From Bifidobacterium polysaccharolyticum (GTDB lineage: Bacteria; Actinomycetota; Actinomycetes; Actinomycetales; Bifidobacteriaceae), in NCBI RefSeq assembly GCF_016101585.1, contig NZ_JACFQG010000003.1, positions 125,826-189,825 of the forward strand: a stretch of 64,000 bases of DNA. The letters run 5' to 3'. Under the pieces are notes generated by a model. That model was not told the DNA's origin. It worked only from the letters and a program-made list of their open reading frames with translations, and did not search any database. Positions within the stretch are counted from its first letter, which is position 1. The number at the start of each line of letters is the position of its first letter. Shown piece after piece: positions 25,417 through 33,185 of this stretch. A program made the position numbers and the translations under genes.

Positions 25417-27066
25417 ATGGCGTGTGAGTACGGCAAGGAGACTTTGTCCAAGGAATTCAAAAGTGATCTCAAGGGCTTGCCGGACTCCGAATTGGTAGAA
25501 GCAGTTGTTGCCTTGGCCAATACGGATGGCGGATGCTTATACTTGGGCGTTGAGGATGATGGCACGCCTACCGGTGCGCAGCAAAAGCATCAGGATCCGG
25601 TTGGAATGGCTGCAATGATTGCCAATAAGACTGTGCCACCGATATCGGTTCGTGCGCAATTGGTTGGCAATGACATCGCGGTTATTCAGGTCGAGGTGCC
25701 CAAGACGCAGAGCGTGGTATCAACAAAGTCGGGTAAGATTCTCCGTCGCATGATGAAAGTGGATGGCACGCCTGAAAGTGTACCCATGTATCCGTATGAG
25801 TTTGCAACTCGTCTTTCTGATCTGGGAAAGCTCGACTATTCAGCTCAGCCGGTGAGGGGATCAACTCGGGAAGATTTTGATCCGTTGGAGCGTGATCGTC
25901 TGCGCAGGATCATCGCCTCTTATCAATCTGGTGACCAGAACCTTCTTGAGCTTTCGGATGAGGATATGGAAAAATCGCTGCGCCTTGTCGTATCGGTCGA
26001 TGGGGATTTGACACCAACCTTAGCTGGCTTGCTGCTCATTGGCAACGAAGATGCATTGCAACAGTTCGTTCCGACGAATGAAGCGGCTTTCCAAGTTCTT
26101 AACGGCACTGACATCAAGGTGAACCAGACGTATCATGGCCCTTTGCTCAAGACCATAGAGCAAATATCCGCTTCGTTTAAGCCGTGGAATCCGGGGACGG
26201 AGCTGAATGTGGGCCTGTTTTCTTCGATTGTCCCCGAGTTTGACGAAAGGGCTTTTCGAGAGGCTTTGGTTAACGCATTCGGCCATAGGGACTATTCGGT
26301 TCTCGGACGTGTGCGCGTATTGGTGGACGATGCTGGCTTGACCATTGCCAATCCCGGTGGGTTTGTGGAAGGCATAAATGTTCATAACCTGCTTACAGCT
26401 GAGCCACATGGGCGTAACCCATGTCTGATGGATGCATTGAAGAGATCTGGCCTCGCCGAACGCACTGGGCGTGGGATCGACCGCATTTTCGAAGGTGCCC
26501 TGAACTATGGCCGTCCTCTGCCTGATTATTCGAGATCCAACGGGCGTGGGGTATCAGTGCTGTTGCCGCGCAGTGCGCCCGATAAGGCGTTTGTGGAGCT
26601 GCTGGCCGAGGAGCGTGAGCGTAGTGGCAAATCCATGTCTCTCGATGGGTTGCTTATTCTGGACAAGCTCAAGAGAGAGAGGCGCTGCAGCTTTGACGTG
26701 TTGTCGAAATCGATGGACATGAGCGACCAGCGTCTACGCACGGTTTTGGGGCAACTGACTGAATCTGGTCTTATCGAAAGCGTTGGCACCGGGGCTCGCC
26801 GAACATATATGTTGGGTGCGAAGGTGTATCGGCGTAGCGGCAAGGTAGTGGAATACGTTCGCCAATCGGACATCGATAGAGTTCGGTACTCCGAATTAAT
26901 CATCAAGCTGATCCATGAACAAAAAACGGTGAGTAGAAACGACGTAATGGAACTGCTGCACCTTAGCGGGAATCAGGCGTATTACCAGTTGCGGAAGCTC
27001 GTTGATGAGGGGCGTATCAGAAAAGTTGGTAGTGGAAAACGTAAAGCACGGTACGAGGCGGTGTAG
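25417..27066 (+). CDS. AlbA_2/Schlafen-type DNA-binding protein with GHKL ATPase and winged helices
   Basis: 549 residues. The N-terminal AlbA_2 (Schlafen AlbA_2) domain begins with EFKSDLKG and has VVALANTDGGCLYLGVEDDG (about 8-130). The middle holds a HATPase_c_4 region with EALVNAFGHRDYS (about 281-295), VDDAGLTIANPGGF and a Gly-rich GLAERTGRGIDRI loop. The C-terminus has two winged-helix segments (about 405-450 and 505-549). These 'ATP-binding, putative DNA-binding' proteins are common in accessory islands and some belong to defence or toxin-antitoxin-like loci; their activity is poorly known. The ATG at 25417 has only a weak GGTGG upstream. Palindromic operators both before and after the gene suggest autoregulation. 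Different in neighbours and codon use from the core genes. Confidence 0.82.
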   Translation: MACEYGKETLSKEFKSDLKGLPDSELVEAVVALANTDGGCLYLGVEDDGTPTGAQQKHQDPVGMAAMIANKTVPPISVRAQLVGNDIAVIQVEVPKTQSVVSTKSGKILRRMMKVDGTPESVPMYPYEFATRLSDLGKLDYSAQPVRGSTREDFDPLERDRLRRIIASYQSGDQNLLELSDEDMEKSLRLVVSVDGDLTPTLAGLLLIGNEDALQQFVPTNEAAFQVLNGTDIKVNQTYHGPLLKTIEQISASFKPWNPGTELNVGLFSSIVPEFDERAFREALVNAFGHRDYSVLGRVRVLVDDAGLTIANPGGFVEGINVHNLLTAEPHGRNPCLMDALKRSGLAERTGRGIDRIFEGALNYGRPLPDYSRSNGRGVSVLLPRSAPDKAFVELLAEERERSGKSMSLDGLLILDKLKRERRCSFDVLSKSMDMSDQRLRTVLGQLTESGLIESVGTGARRTYMLGAKVYRRSGKVVEYVRQSDIDRVRYSELIIKLIHEQKTVSRNDVMELLHLSGNQAYYQLRKLVDEGRIRKVGSGKRKARYEAV

Positions 27067-27101
27067 TGGATAAGTCAATTGGGATATCGCTAATCGAGTC
27101 T

Positions 27102-27136
27102 ACCTGAATTCAGTTATTTTTAACTGAATTCTGTAA
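27102..27136. promoter_or_regulatory. second operator pair downstream of the AlbA_2 gene
   Basis: ACCTGAATTCAGTTA (27102-27116) and TAACTGAATTCTGTAA (27121-27136) repeat the operator motif of the upstream promoter. The AATT centres are exactly 20 bp apart. They sit 36 bp after the stop codon, where no plus-strand gene follows, and directly border the truncated integrase remnant. Confidence 0.7.
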
Positions 27137-27361
27137 AACCAGTGTCCGTTTTACGTTGTTTCTCAACATACACGGTCGCATACTCGCGAAATGTGATCTT
27201 GCTTCCGGTATTGGCCTTGCCCGGAACCTTCGGCGGAGTCCACACATTCAAGTTGATAGGGCACATGCCTTATTAAATCATGTCTTGGCCTGAGTCTCTT
27301 TCTCTTCATCGAAGTTCTTGTGGATGCGGACAGGGTTTGTACTTTGCGAAGTGCGTGCCAT
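27137..27361 (-). pseudogene. decayed tyrosine integrase, N-terminal fragment
   Basis: On the minus strand an ATG at 27361 opens MARTSQSTNPVRIHKNFDEE...AKT, then a TGA at 27278-27280. After a frame change the reading continues as NVWTPPKVPGKANTGSKI and TFREYATVYVEKQRK. FDxxKEAxAW-(about 13)-WxPP-TFxxYAxxYxxxxRK is the arm-binding and core-binding N-terminus of phage-type integrases; the intact integrase at 35060 has the matching MGTWEPP and TFAQYSAAYLQKHRK. The fragment stops at the operator pair, so the catalytic domain is lost. Same orientation relative to the tRNA-Ser site as the living integrase, so it marks an older integration. Confidence 0.7.
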
Positions 27362-27536
27362 GGTAATCAACCCCAGCTGCCGCAGACGGATGAACGACGT
27401 CGTTTTTGGGCTGAGTGCTTGAGCGCTAAAGCGATACTGCTTAACTTACTCCAGATAACGGGTCAAAAAGAAAGAAGACGGAGCAGGGACAATCTTTGAA
27501 ATGTTGCCAAAAATGTTACAATCCCGCCCTCTAAGC

Positions 27537-27570
27537 GAAAAAAGGGATTTTTGGAAAACCAAAAATCCCT
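27537..27570 (-). terminator. Rho-independent terminator, probably originally of tRNA-Ser
   Basis: Perfect 12-bp stem AGGGATTTTTGG / CCAAAAATCCCT with an AAAA loop (27543-27570), followed on the minus strand by six T (27537-27542). It lies immediately beyond the attL copy of the tRNA 3' end, where the tRNA terminator would be before insertion of the element. Confidence 0.8.
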
Positions 27571-27598
27571 GCTGGCGGAGGATACGAGATTCGAACTC
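27571..27598 (-). repeat. attL: 28-bp duplicate of the tRNA-Ser 3' end
   Basis: Identical over 28 bp to 36749-36776, covering CCA, the acceptor 3' strand and the T-arm. The next bases diverge, so it is not a working tRNA. Direct orientation relative to the intact tRNA copy. Confidence 0.9.
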
Positions 27599-27656
27599 TG
27601 ATCTTTCATAATCCCCGCCGTTGCAAAGGTTATTAAAGAACCAGGAAAAGAGGGAA

Positions 27657-27676
27657 CCACCTAATTCACCACCTAA
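27657..27676 (+). repeat. putative integrase arm-binding repeat (left)
   Basis: CCACCTAATTCACCACCTAA differs at one base from the copy at 36599-36618 and lies 59 bp inside attL. The duplicated CCACCTAA half-sites look like tyrosine-integrase arm sites. Confidence 0.55.
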
Positions 27677-28872
27677 GTGACGTTTTCAAACGTACCAAGA
27701 CGGCGCATAATGACGCTCCAATGATAACTCGAACGAGCAAATCCAGCCGCTCCTAGGGGCGGAGAACAGGGCTCGCGAGTGTCTCTATTTCCAGAATTAA
27801 CTGACGTGATGATGACTCCAACTAGTTGTGGTGAAGATTTGACTAATGGGGCCAGGGGGGACCTAGATTCAATCTCGGGGGCCTCGCTTTCGGCCACCTA
27901 GCCCCATGTCCATGATGGACATGACAGAATCTGGGCGGGGATTGGAAACCCCATGTTCTTGGACTATGAGGTGGGATGAGCCAGGCTCATGCCGCTTCAA
28001 TAGCGTGCATGAACATGCGCAACTGCCTTGCCGACAGGCGTGTAGGATTCACCGCCCCTCTTCAAGCATGTGTATGACACACTCAATTGGCGGACATTTC
28101 CACTAGAGGGAGATTCTCCAATAGTGGCTATGATGACCTCAAATGGCCCAACAAAGTCAATTCCTGTGCATCTCGAACCTGTTATTAAGCAGGCTACTGT
28201 CCCGCATGCCGCAGGCATGACGCCCATGGCCGCAACGCGGGGAATCGTCCCAACAGATAGGAACTTGCGGATACATCTGCATTGTGGCGGCATATCCTCT
28301 AGGGTGCATGTGCTGATCTGTTTGCTCTGACACCAGGAAGTCAGTGAGGGCATTGTTACGACGGTCGCCAATGGCAGAGGTCGGCCGTGACAGGCCGGTG
28401 GAAGGGCTTGCCACCATGTTGCTTACCCCTGATCGCTAAGGTGGCTCAGCCTGACTTAGCCCGTCTTGACTAGGGTGGGTTTCACTGGTACTGAACCCAT
28501 GGACTACGCCCGCGTGCACAACTATGGTCACGACGGGCACGCCCTAAGCCCAGCTTAGATCTAGCATAAAGTTAGAGGCGTTCGTTTGGCAATGGATTGG
28601 GAGAAAGACCGGACGTGATAGTTTTGAACCCTCTACACTTCCGAGCCGTCTCGCTGACGGTCTGAGGATCCACCCCGAACGGTACTCCGACCACCTGTGT
28701 GCACCCCTGCTTCAGCTTGTGGTGCTTGGTCGGTTCATTGGACCTACGTAGGTATTAATCCTAGTGGTCAAAAGTTGAAATCGCGGCCCAGGAAATTGCT
28801 TCGACTACTTTGTGGGGGATTCTTCAAACAAAAACAATAATAGTCCAGTAAAGGACGAAAATAATATGCGTA
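27677..28872. other. 1.2-kb stretch at the left end of the element without a convincing gene
   Basis: Only short open frames exist on both strands (for example 27997-28371 minus and 28070-28330 plus), without ribosome sites or recognisable motifs. Composition is mixed and the region may be a decayed former cargo gene. The upstream part of the older layer (27362-27536) also shows no gene, only AATGTTGC/AATGTTAC direct repeats near 27499-27517. Confidence 0.5.
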
Positions 28873-29628
28873 TCACAGACCATAGCCAATCTTGAGAATA
28901 TGGTTTGGAGGTGGAGACGAGAGATCCATTTCATTAATTTCAATACGGGGGCCAAACTGGACAGAGGCTGTTAAGCCCTCCTCGCCCTTTATCGGATACT
29001 CATAGCTATTGCCTGTATCGTCTTTCCATGTGATATGGAGAGTGTATTGAAGTTGAGTAGTTTTTTTCCAAGGTCCCCTATAAGGGAATGGGTAGTTCTC
29101 GTTCCCTGTGTTATTAAACCATGTGTGCTCTGTATTTGGTTTCAGAACACTTACTTGCAAATCTGCCTTTGTCGGGCAGTTTCTAGACCTTGGTTTTTCA
29201 TCATTGCATTCCCAATAAGCTCTGATTTCTAATGCGACACCGCCCCCAACATTGGAGATTGCTAGTTTACAGTTTAGATAGTGGTTAACAAGAAAATCAG
29301 TGGAACGGGTTACTTCGATGATGGGAACCAGACGCGGCAACAATTGATGTTGATGGGATTTATACTCCCCAAAAGCGACCATGGCAGCTACAATAGCTAC
29401 GAGAAAAGTACCGAATTCCCACCATGCAGACCAATCAATATTCCCGGCGAACACGTCTGCGATTGTCGCACGAAACTCATGGTTGTGCTTGAGATATTGC
29501 CAAATCAGTGGAGTGATAATAAAAAGCACGACAAGACAAACGAAAACAACAAGTATGATGATTTTTCGAATGACCGGCCGCTGCAGGTGCCAATACTTCT
29601 TTACTTTATCTAAACTTAGCTTGCCCAT
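28873..29628 (-). CDS. two-helix membrane protein with extracytoplasmic or cytoplasmic beta domain, unknown
   Basis: 251 residues, not recognised. A basic N-terminus is followed by a strong helix (IIILVVFVCLVVLFIITPLI, about 23-42) and a second (FGTFLVAIVAAMVAFGEY, about 72-89). A polar, beta-rich domain of about 155 residues follows with a CNDEKPRSRNC pair of cysteines and a C-terminal aromatic/proline segment. The gene is clearly richer in A and T than the surroundings, a sign of recent acquisition. ATG 29628 has only a weak GGGG upstream. It is the only long gene in the left half of the element and may be cargo. Membrane topology is predicted from hydrophobicity; function is unknown. Confidence 0.65.
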   Translation of the reverse strand: MGKLSLDKVKKYWHLQRPVIRKIIILVVFVCLVVLFIITPLIWQYLKHNHEFRATIADVFAGNIDWSAWWEFGTFLVAIVAAMVAFGEYKSHQHQLLPRLVPIIEVTRSTDFLVNHYLNCKLAISNVGGGVALEIRAYWECNDEKPRSRNCPTKADLQVSVLKPNTEHTWFNNTGNENYPFPYRGPWKKTTQLQYTLHITWKDDTGNSYEYPIKGEEGLTASVQFGPRIEINEMDLSSPPPNHILKIGYGL

Positions 29629-30322
29629 GCCCCAATACTAGCGTCTCGTAAAGTTGATTAGGGATGTCAACAACGGAATTGATGACACCCCTTTGCCTTC
29701 TCTTAGCCCCTGTATCAGGCTAAAACAGGATAAAAACAAATTGGAAAACCTGAGATGCTCGAAAAGCAGTTATGGCGGCGCGGGAGAGGTCGGTTCGATT
29801 GGCCTTCTTCTGACCCATTACTCCGTATAGGAATCCAACCGCCACCCAGAGTTATTGTGACAACGCTATTTCAGGTCGTTGGCCTGCTGTGCCTATTGGC
29901 TTCTCTCAATTATCGTGACGAAGGTAAAACAGGATGGAGGTGGTTGGTTCGCGAGCGCCCATGTCGTCGGTTGGATGCTCCTGGTGGCCTCATGGTGAAG
30001 GGTCTGAGCGTCTTGGGTTACTTATGACTCCACTGGGTTGCATCCGAGTAAAAATGACTCTTACGGCGCATGCATGTTTGGTGGTGCTATCCGGCGGTTA
30101 TATTCACCCGCCCGGGAAGTATCCCCCCACCCACCCCGTTATGAACCCAGCTTGGAGTGAGCTACCTGAGCTTAGAAGAAATTATTTCGACAATGTGACC
30201 AACATCACACTATTGTTTTGAGAATATGCCTATAAACGGCTTCTTCATGCCGCTTCTCGGTATCATACAAATAAGTTCTACGACAAGGAGATACCTGACT
30301 CGCTGAACAGAAAGGAGCAAGC
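29629..30322. other. intergenic stretch in the element
   Basis: A plus-strand frame at 29755-30027 (90 codons) lacks a ribosome site and has an Arg-rich, domain-less translation, so it is not called. I see no RNA gene. Confidence 0.45.
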
Positions 30323-30454
30323 ATGCACAGCAATTTATGGCTCTTGGTGATCGCATTCATCTCGGCAAAGTTGATCAATCGCCTAAGCCCAGTACAAGCA
30401 ACTGTAGCACTGATTCTGATTTTTGCAATCAGCACCATCGTCTGTATGTGGTGA
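30323..30454 (+). CDS. small hydrophobic membrane peptide, 43 aa
   Basis: ATG 30323 follows a strong AAAGGAGC with 4-nt spacing. The 43-residue product has an amphipathic to hydrophobic start (MHSNLWLLVIAFISAKLI), a short polar hinge (NRLSPVQ) and a second hydrophobic segment ending in CMW. This is two short membrane spans, or one hairpin. Single small membrane peptides in mobile elements are often type I toxin-like, holin-like or membrane-regulatory. A perfect 13-bp hairpin follows 22 bp after the stop, making a compact stand-alone unit. Function is inferred only from size and hydrophobicity; no antisense RNA could be proven. Confidence 0.6.
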   Translation: MHSNLWLLVIAFISAKLINRLSPVQATVALILIFAISTIVCMW

Positions 30455-30476
30455 AATTGTAGAGAACCTGAATCAT

Positions 30477-30512
30477 TGTGGCTTGCCGAGCTATAAAAGT
30501 CGGCAAGCCACA
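30477..30512 (+). terminator. strong hairpin after the small membrane peptide gene
   Basis: TGTGGCTTGCCGA (30477-30489) pairs perfectly with TCGGCAAGCCACA (30500-30512) around a 10-nt loop. It is not followed by a T run, so termination may be inefficient. Confidence 0.6.
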
Positions 30513-30570
30513 CCCCATGTCATTTCGTTCCAAGCTGCTGTAGTTCTATCTGACTGTCAGCCGCCCGTTC

Positions 30571-30903
30571 CTATTTGCTTGATGTTGGTGTTGTTGCGGT
30601 GTTGATGGTGAGTCGGGCGAGCCGGTTGGGGCGGAGGACGCCGAAGCCCAGGCGCATGGTGACGCGGATGGCCAGGGAGTCGTTGGCGAAGTATGCCTGG
30701 TCGCTGGTGGCGACGGCGGCTTGGCTGGCGGCGCTGAGTACCTGGCTGGCGGCGCTGAGCACCTGGCTGCTGTCGTTGAGCAGGATGGTGTATTCACGCA
30801 CCCCCCCCCCCCTATGCGGCTGTGGGGAGGGAGGAATAACGATGCGCAGGAGTGTGTCGGCCTTCTTGCTCTGTTGCGATGGGAGTGTGCCCCCTGCGAT
30901 CAT
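30571..30903 (-). CDS. hypothetical protein with poly-G tract in its 5' part
   Basis: The minus-strand frame of 110 codons begins MIAGGTLPSQQSKK, passes through a 12-G run (read as R-GGG-V), and continues VREYTILLNDSSQ. Two VLSAASQ repeats and a basic, beta-like C-terminus (AIRVTMRLGFGVLRPNRLARLTIN) follow. The part after the tract reads like a real protein and could instead start at the GTG (VREYT) that ends the tract. A change of one G would shift the frame, so expression may be phase-variable. Not recognised; GC-rich DNA gives long frames by chance, so confidence is limited. Confidence 0.4.
   Translation of the reverse strand: MIAGGTLPSQQSKKADTLLRIVIPPSPQPHRGGGVREYTILLNDSSQVLSAASQVLSAASQAAVATSDQAYFANDSLAIRVTMRLGFGVLRPNRLARLTINTATTPTSSK
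30801..30812. repeat. 12-nt poly-C tract
   Basis: Run of 12 C (poly-G on the coding minus strand) inside or at the start of the hypothetical gene 30571-30903. Slippage-prone. Confidence 0.8.
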
Positions 30904-31169
30904 CGCTTGGGGCTGTTATGGGGATCGGGGTCATGGCGATCTTGGTCGGGTGCTTGGTGGGGATGGGCAACCGGTCATTTCCCAGAACCTGGCCTTGCGG
31001 CGTTAAGGGTAACGGGAGCCCCGACGGGGTATGCCCAAGCCTGCACGTAAGTCGATCGTCGCACATCTGCGCTCAGGCTGGATGGCAAGCGTGGGTCTTC
31101 TGGAACTTTCCCGGTCGCGGGGGGATACAGGCAATATGCCCCTGGGTGCTGGGAGCCGGGGAAGGGGGG

Positions 31170-31256
31170 CTCGCCCCCGTGGTCAGGGGGAGGCGTCACG
31201 CTCATGCGGCCCCTGACAGATAATCAGCGACTCGCCCCCGTGGTCAGGGGGAGGCG
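31170..31256. repeat. pair of 26-bp direct repeats with hairpin potential
   Basis: The same 26-bp sequence, beginning CTCGCCCCCGTGGTCAGGGG, occurs at 31170-31195 and 31231-31256. Each copy can fold as CCCCC-GTGGTCA-GGGGG. They precede the small gene at 31296. The rest of the 30904-31295 gap holds no supported gene. Confidence 0.75.
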
Positions 31257-31295
31257 AGGAGACTCGAAAAACACCATGAACAAGGAGATTGAGCA

Positions 31296-31430
31296 ATGAA
31301 CAACATGGCTGATGGGACGGGGCAGGAGCAGCCGGAGGCCAGAAGCGTGGAGAACACTTCATTGACCTACCTGTTCAAGCAGTTGCGGGTCAGAACTGGG
31401 CAGAACGGGTCTTTAATGGACCAGGTCTGA
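31296..31430 (+). CDS. small ORF, 44 aa, possibly frameshifted
   Basis: ATG 31296 has AAGGAG 9-14 nt upstream and encodes 44 polar residues (MNNMADGTGQEQ, then NTSLTYLFKQLRVRTGQ). From about 31349 another plus-strand frame reads GEHFIDLPVQAVAGQNWAER and onward to DIDQDGIQIYAQS, with TAG at 31527-31529. That second frame looks more protein-like than the tail of the first. The original gene may have been about 75-80 codons and split by a frameshift. A strong terminator hairpin follows. Not recognised. Confidence 0.4.
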   Translation: MNNMADGTGQEQPEARSVENTSLTYLFKQLRVRTGQNGSLMDQV

Positions 31431-31537
31431 AACTGTTGGCCTTGTGCCGGATTGGGGATGCTTTGGGGACTCAGTACACGTTGGATGACATAGACCAGGA
31501 TGGCATCCAGATTTACGCCCAGTCGTAGGCCAGGGAG

Positions 31538-31593
31538 AATAGGCGGGGCCTCCGGCCGTCCACACGAGGGGATGGCCGGAGGCCCCGCTGCTC
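31538..31593 (+). terminator. very strong GC-rich hairpin
   Basis: GCGGGGCCTCCGGCC (31543-31557) pairs perfectly with GGCCGGAGGCCCCGC (31574-31588); the stem extends further inward with one wobble pair. It closes the small ORF region and isolates it from the AT-rich origin-like stretch. Confidence 0.7.
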
Positions 31594-31630
31594 TTCGAGG
31601 GGTGTTGGGGATACGGGGAATGTTTTACAC

Positions 31631-31804
31631 ATGTTATAGGCGTTATACCGTTATATGTGTTCTCCTGATTGGGTTCCCGTGTTATATAAGTGCGTTATAT
31701 TCGGTATACAGGCGGGTTTGTTTGTATATCATGTATACCGCTGTATATCAGTCGACTATCACACGTCACCCCCTTATAGGAGTATGCATATAACGGTATA
31801 ACGC
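31631..31804. other. AT-rich, repeat-bearing origin-like region
   Basis: 174 bp of AT-rich DNA in GC-rich surroundings. An 18-bp perfect inverted repeat lies at its ends: GCGTTATACCGTTATATG (31640-31657) and CATATAACGGTATAACGC (31787-31804). Between them GTTATA, GTATAC and GTATAT hexamers recur in mostly direct orientation. It lies immediately after the 3' end of the replication-type gene, as the origins of several phage satellites do. Replication function is inferred. Confidence 0.55.
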
Positions 31805-31823
31805 TTTGGGCTGCGGGTCAGTG

Positions 31824-33185
31824 TCAGTGTGAACATACAGGTAGGGTCCACAGATCGTTCGAGGTTCGTCCTGTGGTCTCACCGACATGCTCTACCAGGC
31901 CATCCTCGTACAAACCCTCAAGGACCCGGTAGCATAGGGTGCCGTTCCTGCCGCACCTCTGCCTGAGCACATACCCCTTGATCCCCTCACGGGCATCATC
32001 CTCCCCCAGCGAGCGCAGTATGGCGTTCCTTACAGTCTGCTCCTTCCTGCACTCAAGACTCTCGGAGGCCTCATCCTTGATCTGCATGGAGTCCGCTATG
32101 CGTGTCCTCTGCGCCTCCCTGCCCAGTTCAAGGCATCTTCTCCTGGTCTCAATGGAATCCGACGTGATGGCCTTGGCGGCCAGCCAGTCATCCATGTCGA
32201 CCTGTTCGCGGCCGTCGGCCATGGCGAGGATTCCAGCCACTTTGACGCTTACCAGCAATTTGTGGGTGTCCAATGGGTCGATTCCCACTCCGCGTAGCGC
32301 ATCGAGTCTTTGAGCGTCAACCTCCTTCCATACGGCATCCGGATAATCCAGGATGGTGAGTGGGTAGCGTTCATCGGGGTTGAGCATGTTACTACGGTCA
32401 CGCTGCTGATAGAGAAAGTCTAGGTCATCCCGATCCGGGTCATATGGAATCAGACCCAAACTGACCGGCAGGCTGCCTTCAGGGCGATCGGGACGCTGGT
32501 CGGGTGCCTGGGGATCACCGGTGTTGGCCCACAGGAAGCGCTGTGGCAGGCCGGTGCCGCTCTCGTTGGTTAGGATATCCGCGTTGGCGGGTTGTACACC
32601 TGTGACCAAGGCCAGGGAATAGCCATAGCGTGGAGCCATGAGACGGTCCGAATCGTTCTTGTTCCAGGCCCCCAGGGTCTCGCCGCTGAACGCGCTGGTC
32701 AGGGTTGGTACGATCGTGCTACCCTGTCTGGACGCGGCCCCTCCCAGGGAACGGATCTCGGGAATGTTCAGCAGGGCGCGGGGGTTGGCGCAGAACAGTT
32801 CACTGTCGTGGGCCTTGGGGTCCTCCGGGTTCTCCCGGAACCTTCTGCCCGCGAAGATGGCTACTAGGCCTTCGCCCGATGCCGGCTGGGTCTCGACCGC
32901 CCCACGGAGGTTGGGGATGAGGCTTTCGGCCGTGCTGATTGTGCTGCCCTTTCCGGCTCCCGAAGCACCCCAGAGGGCCAGGAACAGGTTCAGGGTGATA
33001 GGACTGGACCCCACAAATGCGGGAGCAGTCACCGTGGGCGGGATCAACGCCGAGAGACGGGTCAACACCGTGTCTAGCAGGGCCGTCGGTGCCACCCGGC
33101 AGGCTCTGGCGTAAGCTCTCACGTAGGCGAACAGGGGACGGCCCTCCCAGAAGTCCTTGTCAAGCAACTGGCTCACGTCGCTCAT
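31824..33185 (-). CDS. P-loop replication protein (DUF3987-like primase/helicase)
   Basis: 453 residues. LFLALWGASGAGKGSTIST (about 75-90) is a Walker A loop, with a downstream acidic block and DILTNESGTG. Domain order and length resemble DUF3987-type or virulence-E/primase-helicase proteins of integrated plasmids and phage satellites. The C-terminus (about 390-453) reads like a winged helix (YVLRQRCGRNGTLCYRVLEGLYEDGLVE). It probably drives replication of the excised element from the adjacent AT-rich region. ATG 33185 has AAGGTGG upstream and overlaps the previous gene's stop (ATGA), so translation is coupled. Helicase or primase activity is inferred. Confidence 0.68.
   Translation of the reverse strand: MSDVSQLLDKDFWEGRPLFAYVRAYARACRVAPTALLDTVLTRLSALIPPTVTAPAFVGSSPITLNLFLALWGASGAGKGSTISTAESLIPNLRGAVETQPASGEGLVAIFAGRRFRENPEDPKAHDSELFCANPRALLNIPEIRSLGGAASRQGSTIVPTLTSAFSGETLGAWNKNDSDRLMAPRYGYSLALVTGVQPANADILTNESGTGLPQRFLWANTGDPQAPDQRPDRPEGSLPVSLGLIPYDPDRDDLDFLYQQRDRSNMLNPDERYPLTILDYPDAVWKEVDAQRLDALRGVGIDPLDTHKLLVSVKVAGILAMADGREQVDMDDWLAAKAITSDSIETRRRCLELGREAQRTRIADSMQIKDEASESLECRKEQTVRNAILRSLGEDDAREGIKGYVLRQRCGRNGTLCYRVLEGLYEDGLVEHVGETTGRTSNDLWTLPVCSH

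Noticed and set aside
27571-27660. A second tRNA gene at the left end of the element
   Set aside because: Only the 3' 28 bp of tRNA-Ser are present; the anticodon and 5' parts are missing, so it is an att remnant.
27900-28700. Insertion-sequence remnant in the left part of the element
   Set aside because: No transposase motif, terminal inverted repeat or target duplication could be recognised in any frame.
31160-31260. CRISPR array
   Set aside because: Only two 26-bp repeats, a single 35-bp interval, and no cas genes anywhere in the window.
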